Assembly: GCF_900104155.1 (NCBI RefSeq)
Contig: NZ_FMYB01000010.1
Span: 46,125-110,124, forward strand
Reading direction: 5' to 3'
DNA: 64,000 nucleotides
DNA from: Butyrivibrio sp. INlla16
GTDB taxonomy: Bacteria > Bacillota > Clostridia > Lachnospirales > Lachnospiraceae
Shown: positions 8,996 to 17,687 of the stretch, one piece after another
Numbering within the stretch: the first letter of the stretch is position 1
Layout of the letters: the number at the start of each line of letters is the position of its first letter
Program-made: the position numbers and the translations under genes
The notes under the pieces: model-generated
Database searches by the model: none
Told to the model about the DNA's origin: nothing
The model's input: the letters and a program-made list of their open reading frames with translations, nothing else

Positions 8996-9024
8996 TTTAC
9001 ACCCTTGATTTTATTTCGTATAAT
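8996..9024 (+). promoter_or_regulatory. Sigma-A type promoter for CPBP protease gene
   Basis: TTTACA at 8996-9001, 17-base spacer, TATAAT at 9019-9024. This puts the transcript start near 9031, about 50 bases before the ATG at 9082. Confidence 0.65.
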
Positions 9025-9081
9025 TTCGTAAACGGATATTATAAATACATACTTACTTTGTGTAACAAAAGGAGTTTATTT

Positions 9082-10122
9082 ATGTCTGTAAAAAAGAAAT
9101 TCTCACATCTTGGTTTTTCAATCCTCTTTTATGTGGTTTTCTCCAACATACTCAGCGTAGTTTTTGTAGCTGCAGCAATGTTTATATATATCTTCGTTAA
9201 TTACTTCTCGTATCTGAGCGCTTCCCCGGAAATAGGTGATGGTCTGAACATGGAGCTTTATATGCAGCTTATAGAACAGTTCAGGGCGAACACCACTCTC
9301 ACAACCTTAATTACCATGTGCTCGGGATATCTTATCGCTGTTCCGATTTCAATAATCATCTTAAACGCTCCGGCTACCAGGGATCTTCTTCCGCTTAAGG
9401 GTATGCAGTTTATGACTCCTGAGGAGAAGGCTCAGGGAAGGAAGCTTACCCCGGGAGAATTTTTCAGATTTATCATGTACATGTTTCCGCTTGGAATAAT
9501 CGGCTCCCTTATAGGGCAGATACTTGCAGTAATAATGGGCAGCATTACCGGACAGGACATGACTGATGTTCTGTCATCCACTCTCACAAATATGTCACTT
9601 CCTATGGTCTTTCTTCTCAGCGTTGTACTTGCTCCGATTTTTGAAGAAATCATGTTCAGATACGCAGTGATCGGTTACTGCAGGCGCTATGGTGAATGGA
9701 ATGCCATCATTATATCCGCTTTTATTTTCGGACTTATACACACCAATGTTTTCCAGTTCTTCTATGCTTTTGCGCTGGGAATTGTTTTTGGTTATGTATA
9801 TATTTACACAAGGAAACTGATCTATACCATCATCATGCACTGTACCTTCAATTTCTTTGGAGCCTTTGTGCCGATGCTGATTGATCCCAATCTTTCACCC
9901 TCCAATACGGGTTCCATTATTTATTCCGTGATTCAGTACATCGTCGCTATAATAGGCCTTATCATGCTGATTTTTTACGTAAAAAAAGGAAGTCTCCTAC
10001 AGAATTCCCCAAATACTCCGATTCAGGACAAATTCTGTAAGGACTCCGTTTTAAATGTAGGAATGATAAGCCTCATCATCGCGTGCATTATCATAACTAT
10101 ACTGTTAAATTTTGCGATCTGA
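9082..10122 (+). CDS. CPBP family intramembrane metalloprotease
   Basis: This 346-residue protein has about eight membrane helices. The CPBP (CAAX protease / bacteriocin-processing) motifs are in order: EEIMFRYAVIGYCRR near residue 188 with the paired glutamates, GLIHTN near 219, and the last motif IIMHCTFNFFG near 252. These histidines and glutamates are the presumed metal and catalytic residues. The family cleaves peptides within the membrane, or in some bacteria confers self-immunity to bacteriocins. The start is 9082 rather than an upstream in-frame ATG at 8887, because AAAGGAG lies 8 bases before it and a promoter sits at 8996-9024. Substrate unknown. Confidence 0.9.
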   Translation: MSVKKKFSHLGFSILFYVVFSNILSVVFVAAAMFIYIFVNYFSYLSASPEIGDGLNMELYMQLIEQFRANTTLTTLITMCSGYLIAVPISIIILNAPATRDLLPLKGMQFMTPEEKAQGRKLTPGEFFRFIMYMFPLGIIGSLIGQILAVIMGSITGQDMTDVLSSTLTNMSLPMVFLLSVVLAPIFEEIMFRYAVIGYCRRYGEWNAIIISAFIFGLIHTNVFQFFYAFALGIVFGYVYIYTRKLIYTIIMHCTFNFFGAFVPMLIDPNLSPSNTGSIIYSVIQYIVAIIGLIMLIFYVKKGSLLQNSPNTPIQDKFCKDSVLNVGMISLIIACIIITILLNFAI

Positions 10123-10152
10123 TCTGTTTCTCTTTATGAAAAAAACAAGATT

Positions 10153-10404
10153 TTAGAGCATTTCTACAACTTCCTGTGAGAAGTCTGCATAGCCGTTTTT
10201 ATATAATTCCTGAACAAATTCTACGGCTTTCTGACCGGATTCCTCAATCGGTACACCCTGACTGTAGATATACTCAACCTTATTTCCGTTTGCCATAATA
10301 AAATTCACCTGTGTTCCAATAATCTGGCCATCGCCGACATCCATGCCGACTACTTCGACATCTGTAACTTCACGAACACGTCCTGCAGCAAATAATACTC
10401 TCAT
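10153..10404 (-). CDS. Small protein co-transcribed with chemoreceptor, unknown
   Basis: This 83-residue soluble protein starts at the ATG at 10404, preceded by AAGGAGG seven bases upstream, an almost perfect ribosome binding site. It starts 14 bases after the stop of the chemoreceptor at 10419 on the same strand, so the two form an operon. The sequence (VTDVEVVGMDVGDGQIIGTQVNF...) resembles no family I know. A link to signalling is inferred from position only. Confidence 0.75.
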   Translation of the reverse strand: MRVLFAAGRVREVTDVEVVGMDVGDGQIIGTQVNFIMANGNKVEYIYSQGVPIEESGQKAVEFVQELYKNGYADFSQEVVEML

Positions 10405-10418
10405 ATTAACCTCCTTAA

Positions 10419-11903
10419 TCAATCGTCATCAGAGTCATCCGCATCAAAGTTGATCTCCTTAAGACGTTGTGCCTGCTTGTAAATACCATCCAGGGATTCT
10501 CTGAAGCTTTCGAACTTCAAAACCGCCTCCTGAGCATTCTTTAGTCCGTCATTGGAAAGTGCAGCAACTTCTTCACTTGTGGCAGACAGATTAGAAATAT
10601 TATCATTTATCTCATTTGTGGAATTATCAATCATCTCCATACTGGTTCCGATATCACTGATCTTATCAATCAGATCCTCGAAATTATGATTGATCGTCTC
10701 AAATGAGGAAGCGGTATCACGGATTACCTGATTCTGCAATTCCACGGACTCAACCGTATTATCTATACTCTCCATGGCCTTATTTGCATCTTCTGTAAGT
10801 TCACCGATAATTTTTGTAATCTCATTGGATGCATTATTAGTCTGCTCAGAAAGCTGTCTGATATCATCTGCAACAACCGCAAAGCCTTTTCCTGCTTCTC
10901 CTGCTCTGGCAGCCTCAATTGAAGCATTAAGTGCAAGGAGGTTTGTCTGCTTTGAAATAGCCATGATCGAACCAAGAATTTTCTGTACCTCTTCTACCTT
11001 GTTGAGAACTGCCTTAGTAGATTCAGCAGTAATCTGGCTGGCAGAACGAACGCCTCTTGCCTTGTCTCTCAAAACCTCGATGGTCTGAGCCACTTCAGCA
11101 ACCGTCTCCTTGGTACTCTGCGAAGCTTCTATCATCTGCTGTCTCTGAGAATCCGCAACCTGTGTCTGCTCTCTTATCTCTGCCACCTTCTGGGCTTCAT
11201 CCGTTACCGCATTTGCGGTACTCTCTGTGGAGCTTGCTATATCCTTCATTCCGGAGCTTGTATTTTCAATAATCGACTCAAGTTCAGCTATAGTACCCTG
11301 AGCACTGTCGAAATGTTTGGAAATTCGTCTTGCGATTTTTCCCATATCATGGCTGGCAGCTTCCTGAACCTTGGCATTTTCCTGGATAGTTTCAAAATGC
11401 TCCTCATTAAAGATATTCAATAGGCTCATAGTATAATATAATGCCAGAATCGTAAGTATTGTAGCAATTCCGGTAAGTGCTATTTCTGTACCGCTTCTTT
11501 CCCCCTTCGAAAGGACTCTTAGGGCGGTGATGACATACATAAGGAGAATTACTGAACTTCCGCCTATTATAATGCGCTTGTTCATATAAAGAATTCCGCA
11601 TACAAGGATAGGAAGTCCGAACATAACATAGTAGAGCTGACCTTCGACAACCATTACAACAACGAAAGTAACCGTTGCACCAAGCATGATCATCGTAGAA
11701 CCGATACGGCCTTCCCTGAACTTCGCCATCGCTACGCGCATTACCGCAATACTTATCACAACGGAAGCTATTTCAAGAATTCTTCCGCCGGAAAAGCCCG
11801 CCGTAACCCCTTCAAACACAAAAGCGAGTGCACAGGTAGCCACAATAATAAGGCATACCGTAAACGCTCGCTGATTGGCACGGGAGAATTGGTTCTTATC
11901 CAT
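10419..11903 (-). CDS. Methyl-accepting chemotaxis protein with polytopic membrane N-terminus
   Basis: From the ATG at 11903 (AGGAGG 6 bases upstream) this is 494 residues. The first 170 or so residues form about six membrane helices with no sizeable outside loop and no HAMP domain visible. The cytoplasmic receptor domain follows, with the invariant hairpin tip [20 protein letters not shown] and [17 protein letters not shown] near residues 335-375. It therefore probably senses something in or at the membrane, or an internal state, and signals to CheA. The conserved tip suggests it is functional, unlike the 6760 protein. The small 10153 gene follows in the same operon. Confidence 0.92.
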   Translation of the reverse strand: MDKNQFSRANQRAFTVCLIIVATCALAFVFEGVTAGFSGGRILEIASVVISIAVMRVAMAKFREGRIGSTMIMLGATVTFVVVMVVEGQLYYVMFGLPILVCGILYMNKRIIIGGSSVILLMYVITALRVLSKGERSGTEIALTGIATILTILALYYTMSLLNIFNEEHFETIQENAKVQEAASHDMGKIARRISKHFDSAQGTIAELESIIENTSSGMKDIASSTESTANAVTDEAQKVAEIREQTQVADSQRQQMIEASQSTKETVAEVAQTIEVLRDKARGVRSASQITAESTKAVLNKVEEVQKILGSIMAISKQTNLLALNASIEAARAGEAGKGFAVVADDIRQLSEQTNNASNEITKIIGELTEDANKAMESIDNTVESVELQNQVIRDTASSFETINHNFEDLIDKISDIGTSMEMIDNSTNEINDNISNLSATSEEVAALSNDGLKNAQEAVLKFESFRESLDGIYKQAQRLKEINFDADDSDDD

Positions 11904-12043
11904 ATTGTCCTCCTGATATATAAATGCAAACAATTGATACAAATATTCTCACACTTAATATTTTATCAGAATAGACGAAATTCAGTTCTAAATTTTTACT
12001 AAATAAGGATATTCTCTCTTTATAATTACTTTATAAATCGGAC

Positions 12044-12583
12044 CTATTGCCTGTCATAATAAGCTTTGCCTGAGCAAATAAAATAGGTTCTGATGTATCC
12101 GTCTGTGGAAACAAAGGCGATTTCATTGGTTGATTCAAGATAATAAATATCATCACCGTCCTCGGCTTCAGTCTTGTGAAGAGCCTCCGGATTGTTTATA
12201 AGAGCATTGGCTCCTTCAAGATATTCTTCCTCTGAAGAAAAGCCCATTTCCGCCCCATGCTTTTCGAAATGGCCGGATAAGCGGTCAGGATAGCGGAAAT
12301 TGTAGGTTTTCCCATCACGCTCTTCAATTGCTGATATAGCAGCCTCTGCTGCACTTTTGGCATCGCTTTTTTCATCGTCTGTAAGGAGCTGCGCTGAATT
12401 TTCCGCAGGCTCGTAGCTTGAAAGCTCAGAGCTGCTACTTCCGGCATTATTCCCCTCATTCGATGAACCAAACTGGGGATACATTATCATATACATCACG
12501 CAGATGATAAAAAGAACCATTATCCCCATGTAGTAGCTCTTTGATTTTTTTCTGCGCGGTTTTCTATTTAGACGATTATCCAT
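12044..12583 (-). CDS. Single-pass membrane protein, unknown function
   Basis: From the ATG at 12583 this is 179 residues. The N-terminus is strongly basic (RKPRRKKSKS), followed by one hydrophobic helix (YYMGIMVLFIICVMYMIMYP), a Ser/Asn-rich linker, and an outside domain of about 120 residues with no family I recognise. A GGAG lies 9 bases before the chosen ATG; an in-frame ATG at 12601 is less well placed. It follows the glycosyltransferase/GtrA pieces on the same strand, so it may share their transcript. Confidence 0.7.
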   Translation of the reverse strand: MDNRLNRKPRRKKSKSYYMGIMVLFIICVMYMIMYPQFGSSNEGNNAGSSSSELSSYEPAENSAQLLTDDEKSDAKSAAEAAISAIEERDGKTYNFRYPDRLSGHFEKHGAEMGFSSEEEYLEGANALINNPEALHKTEAEDGDDIYYLESTNEIAFVSTDGYIRTYFICSGKAYYDRQ

Positions 12584-12613
12584 TACTCTAATCTCCAACA
12601 AAACCTAAGTCAT

Positions 12614-12997
12614 TTATTTATATACAAATTCGCGCTGTATAACAAAGCTAAGCAAAAACAATACGGTGTCCACCGGGATTTTCACATATACTTCCGGAAC
12701 CGATTCAAAGAAGCCGTGAATAAAGGTAACTCCGTAGCCGCTAAGCAGCATTATAACAACGGCAAGCAGCAGATATTTGGCTGCAGCAAGGAATTTGTTT
12801 CCTCTCCCCTTAAATACCACCTTGTAATTAACCATAAAATTGTAGGTGGCGGATATCACTCTTGCCAGTATCGTAGAAAGCAGAATATATCCTATAAAAA
12901 GATCCTCGACATTCCTGAAAAGTCTGCAAAACAGAGCAAACATAAGCATATCTATTACACTCGACGAAAGCGAGGAAATAATAAACTTAAAGAACAC
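12614..12997 (-). CDS. GtrA-like membrane domain, probably 3' part of a damaged gene
   Basis: This 127-residue protein has four membrane helices and the GtrA pattern, starting FKFIISSLSSSVIDMLMF and with YNFMVNYKVVF in the middle. GtrA proteins help move or present lipid-linked sugars for wall or surface glycan. The only possible start is a GTG at 12997, with no ribosome binding site and inside the 3' end of the GT2 gene in another frame. In many Firmicutes the DPM1-like GT2 and GtrA domains form one chain. The simplest reading is that this is the C-terminal half of such a fusion cut off by an internal deletion. Confidence 0.75.
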   Translation of the reverse strand: MFFKFIISSLSSSVIDMLMFALFCRLFRNVEDLFIGYILLSTILARVISATYNFMVNYKVVFKGRGNKFLAAAKYLLLAVVIMLLSGYGVTFIHGFFESVPEVYVKIPVDTVLFLLSFVIQREFVYK

Positions 12998-13506
12998 CGC
13001 ATAAATCCCGCAGGAATAGCACGTAGACCGGTCTGTGTATCAGTCACCTTTACTCCGGTCAGGACACCCATCACCTTGCTGGTGGTTTTATTTCCAAACA
13101 CGGATCTCGCGGGAATTCCGCCCTCATCAAAATTTCGGCACCCTAAAATCAGAGCATCGCTGTTTTCCAAAAGCTCTCTCTTGACCCTTGTGATATCTGT
13201 CGTTGTATGCTGTCCGTCGGAATCAGCGGTTATGACTCCTATCATATCGGGATACTCATTCAAGCAGTAATTGAAGGCATCCTTCAGTGCTCTTCCCTTA
13301 CCCATATTGACTGCATGTCGAAGGACAACTGCCCCATATTCAGACTTGGCCGTCTCAAAGAGTTGTCCATAGGTATCCTTATCCGAGCCGTCATCCACTA
13401 TTACAACAGGTTTAAGCTCCGATGCTTTCAGGTCGGAAAGAAGCTTTATTAACTTTTCATCCGGCTCATAGGCCGGGATTATAATCGGTATTGTCTTATT
13501 TTCCAT
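12955..13506 (-). pseudogene. GT2 (DPM1-like) glycosyltransferase, truncated by internal deletion
   Basis: This 183-residue frame starts ENKTIPIIIPAYEPDEKL. It carries the GT2 signatures VVIVDDGS, AVNMGKGRALKDAF, ITADSDGQH (the DxD-like site) and DTQTGLRAIP. After that motif the family normally continues about 55 residues through an ERYEYEM-type block to a SHF...DS.RIY segment. Here the frame runs off into 14 unrelated residues and stops at 12955. The bases just past GLRAIPAGFM match the start of a GtrA domain in another frame. This supports loss of about 55 codons with a frame change at about 12995. Catalytic activity is doubtful. Confidence 0.7.
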
Positions 13507-13508
13507 AT

Positions 13509-15437
13509 TTAATATAAATAAACAGGGTATAGTTTAATATCGTTTCCTGATTTTTCTATCCTGTATATCTTCCAGAATTTAAAATATTCCTCACCTTCCG
13601 TGATGGTGTTAAAAGTTTCTGCCATAGTCTCTTCCCCAACAGAGGGTACTTCCGCAAAGAGATACTCAGCATGACTGCTTAATATTTTTTCACATATAGT
13701 CGCTGCTGTATCAGTCTCTGTAAGTGTATCATACACCGCCGGAACAGGCGATGCTTCCTTGCTGATGTAGGTATCGTGGACCCAGTGATTAGACTCACCG
13801 CTCCTAAGATTCAATACTCTGTGTCCCCAGAGATCCCTGTGCCCGTAAACGGCTTCAATAAACATCTCTCCGCCATCATCTATCATATCGCCGTTGTACG
13901 TCTTATTATCGGCAAGTTCTGTTCTATATCCCGCTAGATACTTGTACATACCCTTATAATCTGCCGTAAGAAGCACAAAAGCCGCGAACGCGATGTAAAT
14001 CAGTATCGCCTTCTTATTGTTGTCCGGGGCATCGGATTTTTCCGAAAGTTTCTCATATCTTCTCGCCTTCGTAAATGCTATTCCCGCAATCAGATATATG
14101 CCGCCTATAGTAAAAGGTGCCCCATATCTTGCTATCGAATTTGTCATAGCAAAGGCATCAAGATACTGATCCTCAGCCTGAAAAAGCGAAATATGTGCAA
14201 TGAAAATAATTGCATGTGAAATAAAAGCTGATATCAAAAGGAAAATCCCTATCGGCTTCGCCTGCTCCCTTGCTATTATTCCCTTTTTTACCATCAGAAT
14301 AAAAGCTGCAAAGATAAGGATTATCACCGCGCCTATCGGAAGGTCAAAGGTTATATTGTGATCAGCATGCATCGGCATGGTCCAAAGCCCGAGGAAAAAG
14401 TATCTGGCTTTATCAAGTGCATTAGCGGGGACAGAATAGGAACCTGTTGCCATTTTTATTCCAAGTCCCGTAGCCTTGGCCACTCTCCTGTTTATCAGGC
14501 AGAACAGAAGCCAGCTTCCGTAAAAGGATGCCGAAAAAAGTGACGCGAAGATTATTCCTCTCTCTTTGTATCCAAGCATAAAATAGAACAAAAGTGCAAA
14601 GAGTGCCCACTCGATACCGACAGATTTCGTAAGGAACAGCACCGCTGCATATAGCGCAATCCTTCCGTAATAAAAAAGACTTGCATGGTCTCTTTTGTCC
14701 CAGATGGCATACAGCAGAGCTCCATATATGATGCCCATAGTGATATCAGCCGGAGTTCCGTAAAAGATAATTCCGTTTACAATTCCCGGGACCATAAATG
14801 CAAGCAGAGTTGCCGGCGCTGAAAGCTTGTCCCTCACTGCTTTTACAAGAGGCATAAGAAAAACTGCGTTTAACGCAAAATAGCCGGCAAACTGGAGTCC
14901 TTCAATATATCTGCCCGAACTAATCTGCAGGAAAACCCATTTAAACAGTGATGTTACCGGCGGATAATCTCCGAATTCCGGTGAAACATTGCCGTATTTT
15001 CCGGGAAACCTGTTCAGATAAAACAACTGTTTAGCATCAGATGACCAGAAATTGATATCATCCCACCAGGTGAAAATCTGGTCCTTTGTAAGATAGGTAA
15101 CAGCTGTCAAAACAAGGATAAAGGTAATTACAGAAGGTCTAAAGAAAGCCTTTAAACATCTTCGAAATACTCTTTTTTTGCTGTTAATGTTCACGATCTT
15201 GGATGCAAGCGAAGCCTCCTTTATACAGTGCTCCGCATAAATAATCAGCACAAAAAAGGCTATTATCAAAAGAGCTATTACATAAATAGCCCTCATTTCC
15301 CCAATTACAGCCAGAAGGTACAATGCAAGTATCTGCATTGCACCTGTCATGGCTATGGTATCGCATATGCTCTCTTTGAATTTAACGGCAAGAACAGATG
15401 CCGTCAGAAAAAATGCTGTTGGAATTAGCAGCCACAT
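13509..15437 (-). CDS. Multi-pass membrane glycosyltransferase-like (GT-C fold) protein
   Basis: This 642-residue protein has about a dozen membrane helices and a C-terminal outside part of roughly 130 residues. The first large loop has TWWDDINFWSSDAKQLFYLN and FGDYPPVTSLFKW. An acidic residue pair in the first loop and a D-Y-P-P motif are typical of GT-C enzymes, which use polyprenyl-linked sugars outside the membrane. I cannot name the subfamily. It lies 2 bases upstream of the GT2 gene, so the two form an operon with the GtrA piece, probably for surface glycan or lipid-linked sugar transfer. GGAG lies 8 bases before the ATG. Confidence 0.8.
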   Translation of the reverse strand: MWLLIPTAFFLTASVLAVKFKESICDTIAMTGAMQILALYLLAVIGEMRAIYVIALLIIAFFVLIIYAEHCIKEASLASKIVNINSKKRVFRRCLKAFFRPSVITFILVLTAVTYLTKDQIFTWWDDINFWSSDAKQLFYLNRFPGKYGNVSPEFGDYPPVTSLFKWVFLQISSGRYIEGLQFAGYFALNAVFLMPLVKAVRDKLSAPATLLAFMVPGIVNGIIFYGTPADITMGIIYGALLYAIWDKRDHASLFYYGRIALYAAVLFLTKSVGIEWALFALLFYFMLGYKERGIIFASLFSASFYGSWLLFCLINRRVAKATGLGIKMATGSYSVPANALDKARYFFLGLWTMPMHADHNITFDLPIGAVIILIFAAFILMVKKGIIAREQAKPIGIFLLISAFISHAIIFIAHISLFQAEDQYLDAFAMTNSIARYGAPFTIGGIYLIAGIAFTKARRYEKLSEKSDAPDNNKKAILIYIAFAAFVLLTADYKGMYKYLAGYRTELADNKTYNGDMIDDGGEMFIEAVYGHRDLWGHRVLNLRSGESNHWVHDTYISKEASPVPAVYDTLTETDTAATICEKILSSHAEYLFAEVPSVGEETMAETFNTITEGEEYFKFWKIYRIEKSGNDIKLYPVYLY

Positions 15438-15462
15438 GTGTATGTCTCCAGATTAGTATATT

Positions 15463-15480
15463 CTCCCAGGGGGAAGGCTT
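15463..15480. repeat. Fragment of dispersed palindromic repeat
   Basis: CTCCCAGGGGGAAGGCTT resembles the right half of the element at 4042-4062. It abuts the stop codon of the HerA-like ATPase gene, so only a degenerate remnant is present. Confidence 0.4.
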
Positions 15481-17048
15481 TATAACTTAAATAGCGTACC
15501 GATAATTCCTCGGCCGAGGCTTGCTCCGATGTTGCCTCCAAGTGTCTTTCCGAACTTTCCGAAGCCCTTGCCGGCAGCTTTACCTACTTCACGTCCCACT
15601 GTGCCACTCACGGTTGAAGCAACGGATTTTGCAGCGCGCTTCTTTGCAGCTTCTGCCTTCTGCTTTTCACGCTCCTCTTCTTTTGCCTTGGCTGCCTCTT
15701 CTTTCTCCTTTGCTTTAGCAGCCTCTGCCTCGGCTTTAGCCTTAGCAGCTTCCTCTGCAAGCATTACTCCCTTTCTCTGAAGCATCTCATACGCAGAATC
15801 GGAATCTACTGCATTTGCATATTTACTGTAGAGAAGGCTTCCCTTTATTGCGCTGTCTCTCTCAGAGTCGTCAATTCCTCCGATTTTACTCATAGGAGGA
15901 AGAATAAATGCACGTCTGACAACTCCCGGCGTACCGTTCTCATCAAGGAAGGACACAACAGCCTCTCCTGTTCCAAGCTCCATGATAGCATCATAAGTCT
16001 TAAACTCGGGATTCTCCCTGAAGGAATCCGCAGCGGCCTTAACAGCCTTCTGATCTGCGGGAGTATAGGCATGAAGCGCATGCTGTATTTTATTGCCGAG
16101 CTGTGCAAGAACTCCATCCGGAATATCTCTCGGATTCTGAGTGATGAAATAAACACCGACTCCCTTGGAGCGAATAAGTTTTACGACCTGCTCTATCTTA
16201 TCAAGAAGGGCCTTGGAAGTGTCCTTGAAAAGAAGGTGCGCTTCATCAAAGAAGAATACCATCTTGGGCTTCTCCATATCTCCCACCTCGGGAAGCGTCT
16301 CAAAAAGCTCTGAGAGCATCCAGAGAAGGAAGGTTGAATATAAAACGCCATTATTTATAAGGCTCTCGGAATCAAGAATGTTGATCATTCCCTTTCCATT
16401 CGTATCTGTTGTAAACCAATCGGTGAGATTAAGCGCAGGCTCTCCGAAGAAAGTCTCGGCCCCCTGTGTCTCAAGCGCAACAACGCTTCTTAAAATCGCG
16501 CTTATGGATACGGGACTCATCTTACCGTACTTGGCGGCATATTCCTTATTGTTCTCTGAGAGCTCATTTAAAAGAGCCTTAAGATCTTTGGTATCAAACA
16601 GGAACCACCCGTTATCATCCGCTATTTTGAATGCAATTGTGAGGATATCGCTCTGAAGATCGTTGAGTCCAAGAATTCTGGACAAAAGAATAGGTCCCAT
16701 CTCAGAAACAGTGGTGCGAAGCTGAATTCCCTTCTCTCCGAAAAGATCCCAGAAAGTAACAGGATACTTTTTGTATTCGTAGCCTGTTCCTGCAAGAGAA
16801 AATCTCTCTATTCTCTCTTCCATCCCTGAGCCTTCGCGGATCATTCCTGCAAGATCGCCCTTAACATCGGCCAGAAATACCGGAACACCCATATCGGAGA
16901 AGGATTCCGCAAGAACCTTAAGTGTAACCGTTTTACCTGAACCGGTTGCGCCTGCAATCAGTCCGTGTCTGTTTGCCATCTTCGGCAAAAGGCATAAATC
17001 ATCCCCATTGTCTGCTTTTGCTACCCACACCTTACTGTCTTTAAACAT
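15480..17048 (-). CDS. HerA/FtsK-type ATP-binding protein, DUF853 (YjgR-like)
   Basis: From the ATG at 17048 this is 522 residues; GGAGG lies 8 bases upstream, while ATGs at 17081 and 17054 are less well placed. Walker A is GATGSGKT near residue 30 and the Walker B region is MVFFFDEAHLLF near residue 265. The fold and order fit DUF853, related to HerA helicases. The C-terminus is a long Ala/Lys/Glu coiled coil (about residues 420-490), then a Gly-rich tail ending GIIGTLFKL. The cellular role of the family is not established. It appears to be transcribed singly. Confidence 0.9.
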   Translation of the reverse strand: MFKDSKVWVAKADNGDDLCLLPKMANRHGLIAGATGSGKTVTLKVLAESFSDMGVPVFLADVKGDLAGMIREGSGMEERIERFSLAGTGYEYKKYPVTFWDLFGEKGIQLRTTVSEMGPILLSRILGLNDLQSDILTIAFKIADDNGWFLFDTKDLKALLNELSENNKEYAAKYGKMSPVSISAILRSVVALETQGAETFFGEPALNLTDWFTTDTNGKGMINILDSESLINNGVLYSTFLLWMLSELFETLPEVGDMEKPKMVFFFDEAHLLFKDTSKALLDKIEQVVKLIRSKGVGVYFITQNPRDIPDGVLAQLGNKIQHALHAYTPADQKAVKAAADSFRENPEFKTYDAIMELGTGEAVVSFLDENGTPGVVRRAFILPPMSKIGGIDDSERDSAIKGSLLYSKYANAVDSDSAYEMLQRKGVMLAEEAAKAKAEAEAAKAKEKEEAAKAKEEEREKQKAEAAKKRAAKSVASTVSGTVGREVGKAAGKGFGKFGKTLGGNIGASLGRGIIGTLFKL

Positions 17049-17146
17049 TTCCATACCCTCCAACGTTATGCTTAAATTCAATCTACTTACTATTTTAACT
17101 ACAAATCTTCAGCAAAACAACAAACATAAACAATTTTTGATTAATT

Positions 17147-17175
17147 GAAAAAACCGGTAGTCTTACGACTACCGG
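17147..17175 (-). terminator. Terminator of HU gene
   Basis: CCGGTAGTC (17154-17162) and GACTACCGG (17167-17175) form a perfect 9-bp stem with loop TTAC. On the minus strand it is followed by TTTTTTC. It lies 19 bases after the HU stop. Confidence 0.9.
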
Positions 17176-17193
17176 CTGTTTCTGAAGTTTAAA

Positions 17194-17472
17194 TTATTTC
17201 TTATTAACAAGATCCTTAAGAGCCTTACCAGCCTTGAACTTAGGAGCTACAGAAGCGGGAATCTTGATGCTCTCGCCAGTCTGAGGGTTCTTACCTGTTC
17301 TAGCTGCTCTCTTTGTGGTCTCGAAAGTACCAAAGCCAACAAGCTGAACCTTATCCTTCTTCTTAAGCTGCTTTGAAACAACGTCAACGAAAGCCTTTAC
17401 AGCCTTCTCAGAATCCTTCTTAGAAAGACCTGTCTCCTTTGCAATTGCTTCTACTAATTCTGTCTTGTTCAT
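17194..17472 (-). CDS. hup: DNA-binding protein HU
   Basis: This 92-residue protein has the full HU pattern: MNKTELVEAIA, GLSKKDSEKAVKAF, the central VQLVGFGTFE, RAARTGKNPQTGE for the DNA-binding arm with the conserved proline, and PKFKAGKALKDLV at the end. It is a small dimeric nucleoid protein that bends and compacts DNA. The ATG at 17472 is preceded by TTGGAGGAAA. It has its own promoter (17516-17544) and terminator (17147-17175), as expected for a highly expressed single gene. Confidence 0.97.
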   Translation of the reverse strand: MNKTELVEAIAKETGLSKKDSEKAVKAFVDVVSKQLKKKDKVQLVGFGTFETTKRAARTGKNPQTGESIKIPASVAPKFKAGKALKDLVNKK

Positions 17473-17515
17473 AATCGTTTTCCTCCAAATATAAGAAAAT
17501 TTAACTACATTGACT

Positions 17516-17544
17516 ATACTAGCACCCAAAAAGCCTAAAAACAA
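17516..17544 (-). promoter_or_regulatory. Promoter of HU gene, extended -10
   Basis: On the minus strand TTGTTT is followed by a 17-base spacer and TAGTAT. The TGC just before the -10 gives an extended -10 element. The -10 lies about 44 bases upstream of the HU ATG. Confidence 0.6.
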
Positions 17545-17687
17545 GCCTTTTTTGACAAAAAAAGTCGGATTTTTCCGTATTTAAGCCGTTTTTAGTGATA
17601 TCTGTCAAAAAAGTCTGATTATTCTTGTGAAAAACAGATATTGAAACTTGCAAAATAAGGTGATTCAAGGGTTTTCAGAAGGTGGGA

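Noticed and set aside
8887..9081. N-terminal extension of the CPBP protease frame
   Set aside because: It overlaps the divergent gene and the promoter; the good ribosome binding site is at 9082.
11940..12043. Flagellar-sigma (SigD-like) promoter for the 10419 chemoreceptor
   Set aside because: TAGA and TCTGATAA with a 16-base spacer is only a partial match, and the other chemoreceptor genes here show no similar sequence.
12616..13270. Plus-strand frames opposite the GT2/GtrA genes
   Set aside because: They are shadows without ribosome binding sites; the minus-strand frames show family motifs.
15529..15780. Long Ala/Ser-rich frame on the plus strand
   Set aside because: It is the antisense of the Ala/Lys/Glu coiled-coil of the HerA-like ATPase; such low-complexity regions give open shadow frames.
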